A program made the position numbers and the translations under genes. From contig PCDI01000001.1 of NCBI GenBank assembly GCA_002778195.1, positions 2,544,453 to 2,608,452 of the forward strand: 64,000 bases of DNA, given 5' to 3'. A model generated the notes under the pieces. The model was not told where the DNA came from. It saw only the letters and a list, made by a program, of their open reading frames with translations, and did no database searches. This DNA is from Raffaelea ambrosiae (taxonomy: Eukaryota > Ascomycota > Sordariomycetes > Ophiostomatales > Ophiostomataceae). Below, piece by piece: positions 1 through 10,903 of this stretch; the stretch's first letter is position 1, and every line of letters starts with the position of its first letter.

Positions 1-1
1 T

Positions 2-1669
2 GAGGACGACGATGATTGGGCCCGCATGGATGAGAACGGTGTGACGAACCATCTGTCCCCCCCTTCGCGGTCACTGAATAGCTCGCTACGTGGCACGAGC
101 AGATTGTACAGCAGTGGTAATGAGACAGCCAATGGCGGCGGCCTCCTCTATCCGTACGAGAATCGCCGACCCGCTTTGACGAACATCAGCGGCAATGTCA
201 CTGGCGACGTTTTCGATTCTGATGACGCCTCGATGAGTGACGCCGATCGCCCGCGGAGCAACTTGTTCGACTGGAGCGAGTCTACTGTGCAGGTAGACAA
301 GGTCGACGTGGACGGCCATTCACCCCGACCGAAGACTGTGCATGGCAAGCAAGAATTGGATATGCGGAACGGACGCGCAGCGAACCGCAAAGGCGCGACA
401 GCTGCCCACATCCGAAGCCAGAGCGTTCCTGTTGTCGTTGATCCGCTAGAAGGATCAAAGCCGGCCGCGTCCAAATTCGGCACCTGGGCCTCCGGTCCCA
501 AGAATGCAAGTGAGGACTGGGATGACGACTTTGATTTCGAAGCCAGCGGCAACGGCAACGCTGACAGCGCTGGCGACGGTGGCTTTGGTCAATTTGGCGA
601 TGGTGGCGGCGATGGGTCTGGCACATCAGTTGCTGGCAGAGGCTCTTCGGGGTCATTTGCCATGGTCGTGCCCGCTTCCATCCAGGCTACCCAGCCGACG
701 GTCAAGGCGCACTCGGGCCAGATCCGAGAACTGTCGCTACTTGTGAACGGTCTGAAACGGTTGTGTCGCCATGCTCGTGAGCTTGACATTGTGCAGGAAG
801 CTCCATCGCTCTGGACGGAGGCAGAAAATATTATTGCTCTGGCATCACCCGACGACGAGGCATCTGAGGGAGGCGGGGCTCACACGTCATCCCATGACAC
901 TGACATGAGCCAACGGACATCGTCCGAGTTCAATGCCGCAGCCGTCGAAGATCGTTTCCTGGATGAAGGCTACGATGCTGGGACGCTGACTAGCCTTGAT
1001 GACGACCCATTCGATACCTCGGCGGACCGACCCAAGCCCCCAACAACGCCGCCTCCTCCAGAGATGGCCAAGACAGCTGTTGTGCGGGATCGCTCGCGTG
1101 TACGGAGGAGATCGGTCTTCTCGCCTGACGACGACATTTTTGGTGGGAGCTGGCCGCTGGACGAGAAGTCTGCCATGGTGGCAGAGCAGGCGCAGCAGTT
1201 GGAGCCACCTCCGCCGCGGACGCCGGAACGGACAATGGCAACGGAGACGCCAGACAGCATCATGTTCGAGTCGATTATGGAGGCCATGCAGCAGCAGCGG
1301 TCGTCTTCAGCGCCAATCAGGCGGTCGCCGGTGAAGCAGCCATCCAAGGCGGAGCTGTTTTTCAACACCAACACACTCCAGGAGCTGGTGAAGAGGGCGA
1401 ATACTCTATTCCACACGTTGTCAGAACTTGTGCGGCATGCAGAGCTCATCACGCAGAGCCCAACAGTCACGCCCCGCCATGACCGCCCGTACCGCCGCGA
1501 GGATGGCAGCCCAGCGTTCACGCGCGTGTTCACCGACCCATCGAGTCCGCCGAAGAGGCTCATAAAAAGCCATAGTCAGAACTCGCCGTTGGCGCGTGCG
1601 CCGTCACCGGTGGACTCCCCAACGCCGAACGGTATCAGTCAACGATTGCAGCTGATGACGGTGAATTAA
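2..1669 (+). CDS. byr4: Byr4/Bfa1-like septation (cytokinesis) regulator, 3' part
   Basis: The reading frame is open from base 2, so the gene starts outside the window; 555 residues are visible, ending at TAA 1667-1669. The first in-frame ATG (26) is internal and should not be taken as the start. A KFGTW motif followed by EDWDDDFDF, then a helical block with IRELSLLVNGLKRL and LWTEAENIIALAS, fits the fungal Byr4 family as I remember it. Byr4 is part of the two-component GAP (with Cdc16) that restrains the Spg1 GTPase of the septation initiation network at the spindle pole body. The rest is Ser/Pro-rich and acidic, with many SP/TP sites that could be kinase targets, and a second helical patch near the C terminus (LFFNTNTLQELVKRANTLF). 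No intron is seen. Family assignment is from memory of motifs; another low-complexity cell-cycle scaffold is possible. Confidence 0.68.
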   Translation, partial: EDDDDWARMDENGVTNHLSPPSRSLNSSLRGTSRLYSSGNETANGGGLLYPYENRRPALTNISGNVTGDVFDSDDASMSDADRPRSNLFDWSESTVQVDKVDVDGHSPRPKTVHGKQELDMRNGRAANRKGATAAHIRSQSVPVVVDPLEGSKPAASKFGTWASGPKNASEDWDDDFDFEASGNGNADSAGDGGFGQFGDGGGDGSGTSVAGRGSSGSFAMVVPASIQATQPTVKAHSGQIRELSLLVNGLKRLCRHARELDIVQEAPSLWTEAENIIALASPDDEASEGGGAHTSSHDTDMSQRTSSEFNAAAVEDRFLDEGYDAGTLTSLDDDPFDTSADRPKPPTTPPPPEMAKTAVVRDRSRVRRRSVFSPDDDIFGGSWPLDEKSAMVAEQAQQLEPPPPRTPERTMATETPDSIMFESIMEAMQQQRSSSAPIRRSPVKQPSKAELFFNTNTLQELVKRANTLFHTLSELVRHAELITQSPTVTPRHDRPYRREDGSPAFTRVFTDPSSPPKRLIKSHSQNSPLARAPSPVDSPTPNGISQRLQLMTVN

Positions 1670-3096
1670 AGCGGCACGCAGATCTTTTTATCTTGGCCGC
1701 CCATATATCCGCCACGAACACTGTTTTCTTCGCCTCCTTTTGGGGCTTTCTTTTTTTCCTTTGTTTCTCGCTCAAACATACCACACATACACACACGACA
1801 AACACTACTCCCGTTTGACGTCCATATCCATAGCTATCATGAGGAAGTGTATGAATACGCACGCCGACAGAGCTCTGCATTCCGAGCTTCTGCATGCCTT
1901 ATTTTTCATATATTCCATTTGTCTTCTTTATTCTCTTCTTTATTTTTGTTTCTTACGGAATTGCATAGAAGGGACATGGTCGCCCCGGTGGTTCGGCAGT
2001 GTGTGTACATTTTGCATGATTGTGCTTTCTTTTGGCATCCGGTCTGTACTTTTTTTTGGTTTTGGTTTCTCTTTTGACTTTTCTTTTTCCGGCCTTCTGC
2101 CTTGCCATTGATTTTTCTGGGCACACACATTCACAACGAGCAAAAAATGGGATGGGACGGGACTACCAAAAATCCGAAAGACGCAAAAATACGATGCACA
2201 AAAGCGAACGGGGGACAACAACAGGGAAGAGTGTGAGGCCTTCATACTAAAGGTTAACTAGCGACGGGAGGCTTTCATCTTTTTCTCTCTTGTTTGACGG
2301 CATGGTTAGACACCACGTTTAAGTCATGGACGCATATTGGGGAGGCTGGAGCGTCGGCACGGCTTGCTCTAGCTTCACGACCGCATGTATAGAGTTAATG
2401 ACATTATGTTTTGCAAGCTATTTTAAGTGAATGTTGCAGCCGTATAGTTGTGGGTAGTAGTTAATATGTAAGTGAGGTTGGTGTCGGGCACCGAGATATC
2501 ACTGTCTGGAACACGGTTGCGTTGCCCCGCGCTAGTCTACAATTGGAACTAAGCTGGCGCACGAGCCACGCGGTGAACAGCGACGCGACGGTGTAAACAA
2601 GGGACGAGACCCCCAAAAAATAAATAGCAAAAAAAAAAAAAAAACAGGCGGGAGAGGGAAGACGCGCTAGCCGAACGCGGTTTTGATGGTGCCTGCCTGA
2701 GGCACAACGCTGGCCGCCATGCAATTTGGCGGTGAAGACGGCTGCAGAAGGAGGGGCAAGACTCCACCTGGGGGAAAAATCAACAAAACGGTTGATGTCT
2801 TTAGGGGCCAGTGCTCTCCAGCAGGGTCACTTGGGCCGGCGCCTTCTGTGGAGGCAGGCACGGCCCCCTCCTACCCAATTCGCAGAACCAAGCCCACACA
2901 AATTTGCTGAGGGAAGCTTCGACTGGGTCCTCCTTCCCCTTTTCCCGTCCTATTTCTTCCCTTCCCTCCTTTCCCCTTCCCTCCCAAACCTTCAACTACC
3001 GCGACAGACATCGTCAAACGTCTTTTGCACATTTCCTAACACCTCACCACACATTCAAACACCCTCCTCTTTCGAGACCCCCCCCAAACCGCCAAC
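1670..3096. other. intergenic: byr4 3' region and beta-tubulin promoter/leader
   Basis: No gene is supported here. The first part is T-rich (1730-2110), consistent with a 3' UTR. There is an A-run at 2629-2643. The final 150 bases before the tubulin ATG are CT-rich with C-runs, the usual form of a highly expressed fungal leader. Confidence 0.6.
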
Positions 3097-5300
3097 ATGC
3101 GTGAGATTGTAAGTTAGGCCTCCTGCCGGGGCCAGTTCCTGGCCCCAAGTGTTCCCTCCTTCACCGTTTCTTTGTGGCCTGCTATGATTTTTGTTGCTGC
3201 CCTCGGCCTGGGTGTCCGAATGCTCTGAGCCTTGCTCCGTCTTCGCGATGGTCAGGAACAGCGTGTCTGGCTGGACATTGGGAATTGTGTTTTCGAGTGC
3301 TGCATACCGCGGGCCTCGATGCTGTCCTGCCCTCATAGAGTGGTTTCTTTTGTTTTGGCAGATGCCTGGCCACTCTGATACGCCCCCGCCAAATTATCAC
3401 CAATCACCAATCACCAACCGGGTCTCGCCACGCACAAACTTCTTCTTTTTTCGTGCTCTTCTCGCGCTTAACTCTGGACCGTGTCATGCGATTTGTCTTG
3501 CTAACATTTGTTTTTCTCTCTCAATAGGTTCACCTCCAGACCGGCCAATGCGTACGTGCCCGACAACCATGATCCTTTTGTCCCTCCCTCCTTCGAAGCC
3601 CCCGAACTTTCTCTCGCGAGGACTATCTCTACAATGGTCGAGGCCTCCCAAACAGACAGCAGGATACTAACGCTTAGGTTTTTCCGGTGTACAGGGTAAC
3701 CAGATTGGTGCTGCTTTCTGGTATGTTTTCCATCGAAAGAAACATCAAAAAGTGTGTGTGGCATACAAGCTAACCTCCTCACCAGGCAACAGATTTCTGC
3801 CGAGCACGGCCTCGACAGCAATGGCGTGTATGTATCCTTGTGGAACCGACATGTGTCTTTCTCGACGATCACCTTCTCACGCGCAATGCAGGTACAACGG
3901 CACGTCTGAGCTCCAGCTGGAGCGCATGAGCGTCTACTTCAACGAGGTGTGTATTTGACATTCCTAGACTAGAAGCTAGAAGTGTTTTTGCGTATTTCTT
4001 GTCTTCGTCTTCCCTACCTTGTCCATACTGACACCCATCTACAGGCCTCCGGCAACAAGTATGTTCCCCGCGCTGTCCTCGTCGATCTCGAGCCCGGCAC
4101 CATGGATGCCGTCCGCGCCGGCCCCTTCGGCCAGCTCTTCCGCCCGGACAACTTCGTCTTCGGCCAGTCGGGCGCTGGCAACAACTGGGCCAAGGGTCAC
4201 TACACGGAGGGTGCTGAGCTCGTCGACCAGGTGCTCGACGTTGTGCGCCGCGAGGCCGAGGGCTGCGACTGCCTGCAGGGCTTCCAGATCACCCACTCCC
4301 TGGGTGGTGGTACCGGTGCCGGTATGGGCACTCTCCTGATCTCCAAGATCCGCGAGGAGTTCCCCGACCGCATGATGTCGACGTACTCTGTGGTGCCGTC
4401 GCCCAAGGTGTCGGACACCGTCGTCGAGCCGTACAACGCCACGCTGTCGGTCCACCAGCTGGTGGAGAACTCGGACGAGACCTTCTGCATTGACAACGAG
4501 GCTCTGTACGACATCTGCATGCGCACGCTGAAGCTGCCCAACCCCTCGTACGGCGACCTGAACCACCTGGTGTCGGCCGTCATGTCGGGCGTCACCACCT
4601 GCCTGCGCTTCCCGGGTCAGCTGAACTCGGATCTGCGCAAGCTGGCCGTCAACATGGTTCCCTTCCCGCGTCTGCACTTCTTCATGGTGGGCTTTGCCCC
4701 GCTGACCAGCCGCGGCGCCTACACCTTCCGGGCCATCACCGTGCCCGACCTGACCCAGCAGATGTTCGACCCCAAGAACATGATGGCTGCCTCGGACTTC
4801 CGCAACGGTCGCTACCTGACCTGCTCTGCTATCTTGTGAGTGCTGCTGCCGTACGAGCCTACTCTCTATGTCCCCCCCCCACTTTTTTTCTAACACATCC
4901 CAGCCGTGGTAAGGTGTCCATGAAGGAGGTCGAGGACCAGATGCGCAACGTGCAGAACAAGAACTCGTCGTACTTTGTGGAGTGGATCCCCAACAACGTG
5001 CAGACGGCTCTCTGCTCGATCCCGCCGCGCGGCCTCAAGATGTCGTCGACCTTTGTCGGCAACTCGACTGCCATCCAGGAGCTGTTCAAGCGTGTTGGCG
5101 AGCAGTTCACGGCCATGTTCCGTCGCAAGGCCTTCCTTCATTGGTACACTGGTGAGGGTATGGACGAGATGGAGTTCACTGAGGCTGAGTCCAACATGAA
5201 CGATCTGGTCTCCGAGTACCAGCAGTACCAGGATGCTGGTGTGGATGAGGATGAGGAGGAGTACGGTGTCGACGAGGTCGACATTGAGGAGCAGGAGTAA
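3097..5300 (+). CDS. tub2: beta-tubulin
   Basis: Beta subunit of the tubulin heterodimer; binds GTP and polymerises into microtubules. Seven exons: 3097-3108, 3528-3551, 3695-3720, 3786-3827, 3892-3946, 4045-4835 and 4904-5300, all with GT-AG introns; the product is 448 aa. The start MREI is a four-codon exon followed by a 419-nt intron, then VHLQTGQCGNQ, a classical fungal layout. The tubulin signature GGGTGAGMG lies at 140-148. The C-terminal tail is acidic and ends DIEEQE. Benzimidazole-site residues: His6, Tyr50, Glu198, Phe200 and Leu240 are of the sensitive type, but residues 165-167 are Ser-Thr-Tyr instead of the usual Ala-Thr-Phe. Tyr167 (codon 4384-4386) is the change selected in several resistant fungi. 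This may be a divergent second beta-tubulin paralogue rather than the main benA-type gene. Confidence 0.97.
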
Positions 5301-6383
5301 GGGGTCTTTTTGGCCTCTTTACTGCGACGGGCCATTGGATGGCGGAGTCGCGCTTGAAAACAAAACCCAACCTTGTTCCGGTCGAGACCTGCTTGCTTGC
5401 AGGGCGGGCTCGCCGAAATTTTTGCTACCTTTTTATTTAAGACAGCCTCTCTGATATTTTACTTCTCTCCCAAAAGAACAAGAAACGAAACCAAAATGAG
5501 AAAACAATTGTTTCTCACTTGCGAACGAGTCCCCACTTCTCCTAGTGATACGCCTAGTGCTACTAACTACCGCGCAGTTGGATGGTATGGATACTGATAG
5601 TCAGTTGTATTGAGATGTTACCGAAGCGTGTGCTGGAGCGGGCACACATTGAGCAAGCCGTATCCTATGTATATGTAATGGGAGTGGGTATTTGTTATAG
5701 TCGTGTCGTGACGGGGAAACTGTCCGCCTGTCGCTAATACAGAGAATTTAGGAAATGATACAAGGAAAAATGGAAATGTATAAAGAAAGTCGTAGGGACA
5801 AAGCCATGAAACCTCCATGTAGTTAGTCTGTGCAAGGAGAGAGCCGATAAAAAACCCCAATGGAGGACAGAACCATGAGCAAAAAGCACAACGCCGTGAT
5901 AGTTAGTTCCCTTGAAGTGTCCTTATTAGCCAGGCCGGAAACCCTTGGTCAATAATATGCCCTGTAACGTAAACCTTGTACACGGGTATTGCCCACCCCT
6001 GACACAGCTCGAAACCCACACCGTGCAATCCTGAAACCCCCGATAGTTGTGGTCTTGGGACCTTGAATCTCGAAATGCAAACTGAAAAAGAAAAGAAAAA
6101 AACGCCAGAAAAATCTGCTCTGTTTGTGGGTTGTCTCTGTATTCCTGTGTGTTCTTTGATGTTTGTGTGGTCTTTCATGAGTTGGTTGTGGTTGTGATAG
6201 AAGATTGTTGAGATTGTTTGCATTTTGTGTGTGGTTTTGTGTGGTTTTCTTTGGTGTGTGGATATTTTGTGCGGTTCATTTCGTCTCTCTTGTGTTGTTT
6301 CCGTCTTGTTTTCGTTGTGTGGTTGTTCTGTCTTCTTTCTCCTTGTTGGTGCTCACCACGTTGGCCCAGCCTTTGCCTATTCC
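5301..6383. other. intergenic: convergent 3' ends of beta-tubulin and the next gene
   Basis: AT-richer DNA between two converging genes, probably both 3' UTRs. From about 6100 to 6340 the plus strand is strongly T/G-rich, which creates long spurious ORFs. No gene supported. Confidence 0.55.
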
Positions 6384-7784
6384 CTACCGAGTCGACGACG
6401 GCATGGCCCAACCAAAGGCCAGCGACGCCCGCTTGATGCTCGCCGACACGCCCGTGGCAGTCGACGTCGTAGCGGCACTGCTTTTGCTGCTGCTGCTGCT
6501 GCCGCTGCTGCGGTTGGATGCCGTGCGCAGGTTGCCGTCGCTGTCGACGGCCAGCGGGTGCAGAGGATGGTGCGGCAGCTCGTGGCCGTCGTCCTTGCGG
6601 TGGACGCGCCGCGGCGACTGGGGCGGTGTGGGCGGCAGAGGAGACGAGGTGGTTGTCGCCAAGGAGGCCCCCGGTGGTGATGGTGATGGTGCTGCCGCCG
6701 GCTTCTTGGCGGGGACTTTGGCAGGGGCTTTGGCAAGGGCTTTGGCCGTGGTCTTCGTCTTGGGCTTCTTCGACGTCTTGCCGTACCCCAGCAGCGGCTG
6801 CAGCGCCTCCTGGGTCTCCTGGCGCTGCACCTCGACCTGCTCGTGCGCGCGGTCGTGCGACGCCGACACGCCCAGCGCGGACTGCGGCACCGCCAGCAGC
6901 TCGTTCTCGGCCCGTGCCAGCCGCGCCAGAAACATCTGCTGCACCTCAAAGAGGCCCTCGGCGTTGTCCTGCGCCGTCTTCCGCGCCGCCCGCTCGGCCG
7001 GCGTCCACGTGGCCTGGTCAAAGGCCCACTGCTGCCGCCGCATGTCCCGCGCGGCCAGCTGGGACTGCCGCAGCCGGGCCATTTCCAGGTCGTGCGGCGA
7101 GGGGCCGCCGCGGGGCAGACGCAGCGGGTGCAGCCCGAGCGTGCTGTGTCGGCCGTGGTGTCCTCGTCCTCCTTCCCCTGCTGTCGCTGCTGCTGTTGCG
7201 CCTGCGCCTGCGCCCTCGGACAGGCTCAGGTTGTTGCGCGACAGCCGCCGGTGGTGTCCATGCGACGTGCCCGCACCGGCAAGGGACGACGTCGACGTCA
7301 AAGAGGCATGCCGGGACGGGAACTTGGGCGACAGCGGAGACGGCGAGAGGGGCTGCTGGAGGGATGTGTGGCGGGACGAGGAGGGCAGCGTGGCAGGCGG
7401 CGACGGGGGCCCGGCCCCGCCTCCCATGGCGGATGCTGTGTGGACCGGCAGAGGCGGCGGCTTGTCGGCCCGGGAGCGGTGGCGGTGTATTGGCGGGTGC
7501 AGTTGGTCTTGATGTGCGGAAAGCAGGTGGGGGGAATGGGCGGCGGCCGCGCGATCGTCGTCTGCGCCGGCCATGGTCAGGGCGGGCGACGAGAGCGACG
7601 AGGCGGTGTCGGTGTCGCAGTCGCTGAAGTCGCTGCTGAAGTAGAGGGTCGGGGACGAAGAAGACGACGAGGCAGCCGCAGGAGCAGCGGGATAAGGAGC
7701 ACGAGCAGAAGACGAAGACGACGACGAAGAGGAAGAAGAAGAAGCGCCGCCGTTGGGAAGAGACTGCAGGTTGAGCACAATCAT
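6384..7784 (-). CDS. hypothetical Ser/Ala/Pro-rich protein
   Basis: Function not recognised. A 466-residue frame starting MIVLNLQSLPNGG (ATG at 7784) and ending at TAG/TAA near 6384. An in-frame extension to 7865 exists but adds a hydrophobic stretch unlike the rest, so the internal ATG is preferred. Visible parts: a poly-Ser tract after residue 15, disordered Ser/Pro/His-rich sequence, one ordered helical block rich in Arg/Ala/Gln (QSQLAARDMRRQQWAFD through AENELL), a Lys/Ala/Pro repeat (KALAKAPAKVPAKKP), then a Ser-rich tail. The helical block contains WAFDQATWTPAERAARKTAQ and is the best part for a homology search. The opposite strand is also open (6205-7512), but its translation is Arg/Ser/Cys/Trp-rich and typical of an antisense shadow. 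Confidence 0.55.
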   Translation of the reverse strand: MIVLNLQSLPNGGASSSSSSSSSSSSARAPYPAAPAAASSSSSSPTLYFSSDFSDCDTDTASSLSSPALTMAGADDDRAAAAHSPHLLSAHQDQLHPPIHRHRSRADKPPPLPVHTASAMGGGAGPPSPPATLPSSSRHTSLQQPLSPSPLSPKFPSRHASLTSTSSLAGAGTSHGHHRRLSRNNLSLSEGAGAGATAAATAGEGGRGHHGRHSTLGLHPLRLPRGGPSPHDLEMARLRQSQLAARDMRRQQWAFDQATWTPAERAARKTAQDNAEGLFEVQQMFLARLARAENELLAVPQSALGVSASHDRAHEQVEVQRQETQEALQPLLGYGKTSKKPKTKTTAKALAKAPAKVPAKKPAAAPSPSPPGASLATTTSSPLPPTPPQSPRRVHRKDDGHELPHHPLHPLAVDSDGNLRTASNRSSGSSSSSKSSAATTSTATGVSASIKRASLAFGWAMPSSTR

Positions 7785-9781
7785 GGGGAAAAAAAGAAAA
7801 GAAGAACTCAGAGACAGAACCACAAGAGAGAGGGGATGCAGGGCGCAGGCCGAGTCAGGTGGCATAAGCGCTGTGGTTGGTCAGACTGGTTGGTGGTGTT
7901 GGATGGCCCTGTTTGGTTGGGCGGCGGGCTCGTGTTGGTTGGCCCTGGCCAGGCGGGGTGTGTGCGCACCACTGACCGCCAAAATCTGGTGTGGATGACA
8001 CTGGCGCAGCCTATTTTTTCGACTCGCACAGGACTACTGCCCTGGACAGACCCTGATTCAGCAAGCCGAGGGCTTGTCGTTGGCTGGCCCGAGTCGTTCC
8101 TTCCCCTTTCTGTCGCGGGTTTTTCATCTAATAATAGCGCCGGTTTGGGGCGGCCGCGGAGGATTTCTGACAAAGAAGGCCCCGCAACAGGAGCAAGGAG
8201 AATTGAGACAGGAGGAGGCCGGAGACAAACGAACACAAAAAAAGGACGGGAGCAGTCGAGACACAATTGGCGGCAGACGGACAGGAACAAAGCAGAGGAA
8301 AGACACAGGAGACACCGTGTTGGGGGGGGGGAAGCGAAATAAATGTCTGTCTTGTCTCTTTTTGTACCACGCTCTCCGCAAAAAAAGGCTCCCATCTTAT
8401 TCCGAAGCTTAATCAATAGTCAGGCTACATTTTAGGCGGAGGTGGACCGTCAGCGCCGCTTTGGGGCAGTCCTGGGCAGCCCCTAACCCTGACGTGGCTC
8501 TGCCCCTGTGGCCTTGCCGCAACGGCCCAGGCACACGAGGCTGCTGGGCCGCCAAAAGCTGCCCATGCTGTTGTAATGCAGGCAGCTTCTTCTCCAATGC
8601 GATGCTCTCCCAGTCCCAAGAAGCCGCACTCGGGGCCGGCAGCACATGCAAGCCAACGTGTAGCTGCCCGACTCAGACACTCGTCGTTGTCATAGCCACG
8701 GCCGTGCTGTGAGCGCAAATTGCTGGGTGGCATGACAGGCGGAGATGAGTCCCGGCCCACAGCTGCGTGCAAAAAAAAGGAAAAAACAAAACGAGAAGGG
8801 AAAAAAACAAAGAAACCCCAAAAAGGAAAAAAACAAAACGAGGGAAAAAAAAAAAGAAAAAAAAAAGAACACCCGTGCATGCTCTCCTGGAAGATCACCT
8901 CCCCAAAAGTGATACGTCGGGCATGCAGAAATGGGTCTAGACTGTGCGCGCAGACGTTGACGTCTGCCGGGTCCTTTCTTCGACGCCCCGTATTTTCCCA
9001 ATTCCCCGTTCATCTACACCGTAATAACTTGGCTTTCTGTTTTGTGCGCATTTTGGCCAAAGACACGAAGGCGGCCACCGCTGGTCTCGCCGAGCACGCA
9101 GTCACGTGGCCATACCGCCTGCTGCAGTTGCTGCCACGGCTAAACCCGTGTGTTGAGTCGTGCGTTCGATGCAGGTCCAAGTCAAAGCCAGAGCACGCGT
9201 GAACACACAGAAACAAACTTCGGAAAACAGCGTGCGCAGAGCTGTCTCCTTTCCAGCGTCCAGTCAGAGACGGCAGTACAAAGGCGCGGACCGGAACACC
9301 AAGTCCAGACCAATCGGTGATGTCATCGCCCCGATAACCCGCCGCGGGTCGTTGTGGTGGAGCTGGTGAATCTTTGGTCACGTGTGTGTACAAAGAATGG
9401 AGGTAGGCATGAAATGAAGATCGATATAAAACAAGATCAAAGAAGGGAGATGTGCATGAGACAGGACAGAGAATGAGACAATAAAGAAATAGATTCACAG
9501 ATGAAGATACAAAGTGTGGAAGATACTGTGGGAGTAGTATACTAACACTACGGCAATATTTGTGAAAACAGGTCAACTATGTTTGTTTAGCATCAAGACC
9601 GTCGGTAGCGTAGGATATCGCGACAGACTGGCACACAAATGGGTGGCTGAAATGCTGCTTAATGTACAGTCGGAGTGTTTTCGTTTTATCCAGATTATGT
9701 TATTTACTTTCTAAAAACACAGGATGTAAAGACACAAGGCTTGATAGGTGAAAATATGTATGTTGTATCGACGCACCACCA
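7785..9781. other. intergenic between two minus-strand unknown genes
   Basis: About 2 kb without a supported gene. It holds the promoter and leader of the 6.4-7.8 kb gene, an A-rich stretch at 8770-8870 (purine-rich, with poly-A blocks), and the likely 3' region of the gene starting at 10903. ORFs here are short and of random composition. Confidence 0.5.
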
Positions 9782-10903
9782 TCATCCGCGGAGATGCCCC
9801 AAGATCTGCCGCAACCGGTCCAGAGCTTTGGTATCCGAAGGTCTCTCGTCCGGAGGCTCTTTCTTGAGCTCATCGACCTCCACTCGTGCCTGGGCAACCA
9901 AGTGAGACAGGCCACCCCAGACTTCGTCGTCGTAGCGCGTCAGCACATCGTGCCACTGGTTCAGCCACAGCTGTGTCGTCTCAGACGTGTGTCCGACACC
10001 GAGGGCGGCTCTGCTTTCGTGCGTCTTGGACGATAGCGGCGCACCAGTGGTGCCTTCTTCTTCGTAGCCTTCAGGGTTGGGTCGCACAAAGTCTGGTATA
10101 AAGTTCAGCACATTGTCCCACTCCTGTGGCGATGGGCGGCTCCGGTCGGCAGCTGTGCCGGTCCCAAATAGGGCACTTCGAAGAGCTTCGATTTCGTCCT
10201 CGGCCAACTCAATGTCTCCGTAGTTTGGCTCTTCTTCCGGGCCACTGGCCAGCAGATTCACGACGTCCAGGCCGTCAAGTCTCTCCTGCTCAGTGACTGC
10301 CGATGATTGGGCGTGTTCTAGTGGGGTGGTATCCTGGCCAAGGGCTGCCGAGGTAGAACCAGTGGCTGCGTAACGTTGTGATTGTATGTGTCCCGCAGAC
10401 GCAAACGCACTCTCAAACTCGGCGCCAGGAAGCGGCTCTGACGGCAGGGTCAGATCTGGGGCCGCGTCGAGAAACTGGGCAAACTCCTCCTCTTGTGCCG
10501 AGATATGCTGGCTAGCATGGCTGCGAGACGCGAGCCCGCCGGCAGCTCCTGGCCCAGTGGCAGTTTGTCGAAATGAGGAGCTCTCGCCGGGCTGTAGTTG
10601 TGAGGCAGGCCCAGATGGTGCTGGCAAGCCGGACTGGCCAGCCTTGCCCGAATTGGCGGCTAGTGAGCCTAGGTCGCTGCCGGTCGGCCGGCCGGCTAAG
10701 GCATCCCGACCTAGCCCGGCAGCTGAGCGGGCAATGCGTGTAAAGACAGATGAGCTCTGGGCCGCTTCTTGTGTGGACGCTGTAGCAGCAGCACCGGTGC
10801 TCCGATCCTGGTGGCTGCCAGTGCCGTCATCCCGCCCCTTTCCCTTGTCCGCTGACGGGGTGTTGTTGTTGTTGTTGTTGCTTGGAGGGTCCTGGTTGTC
10901 CAT
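9782..10903 (-). CDS. conserved-looking hypothetical acidic protein
   Basis: Function not recognised. 373 aa, single exon, starting MDNQDPPS with an Asn tract (AAC/GTT microsatellite) at residues 9-14 and ending LGHLRG at TGA 9782-9784. The N-terminal 100 residues are disordered (Ser/Ala/Gly/Gln). Ordered-looking parts follow: EEEFAQFLDAAPDL, LDGLDVVNLLASG, an acidic helix (DIELAEDEIEALRSALFG), WDNVLNFIPDFVRP, and a C-terminal amphipathic helix (WLNQWHDVLTRYDDEVWGG onward). This pattern of short aromatic helices in a disordered chain suggests a binding or scaffold protein, but that is inference. Codon usage fits a real gene (G/C third positions), and the minus-strand frame is clean throughout. 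Confidence 0.7.
   Translation of the reverse strand: MDNQDPPSNNNNNNTPSADKGKGRDDGTGSHQDRSTGAAATASTQEAAQSSSVFTRIARSAAGLGRDALAGRPTGSDLGSLAANSGKAGQSGLPAPSGPASQLQPGESSSFRQTATGPGAAGGLASRSHASQHISAQEEEFAQFLDAAPDLTLPSEPLPGAEFESAFASAGHIQSQRYAATGSTSAALGQDTTPLEHAQSSAVTEQERLDGLDVVNLLASGPEEEPNYGDIELAEDEIEALRSALFGTGTAADRSRPSPQEWDNVLNFIPDFVRPNPEGYEEEGTTGAPLSSKTHESRAALGVGHTSETTQLWLNQWHDVLTRYDDEVWGGLSHLVAQARVEVDELKKEPPDERPSDTKALDRLRQILGHLRG

Noticed and set aside
6205..7512. 435-codon plus-strand ORF
   Set aside because: Antisense to the 6384-7784 gene; Arg/Cys/Trp/Ser-rich with no ordered blocks; starts within a T/G-rich 3' region.
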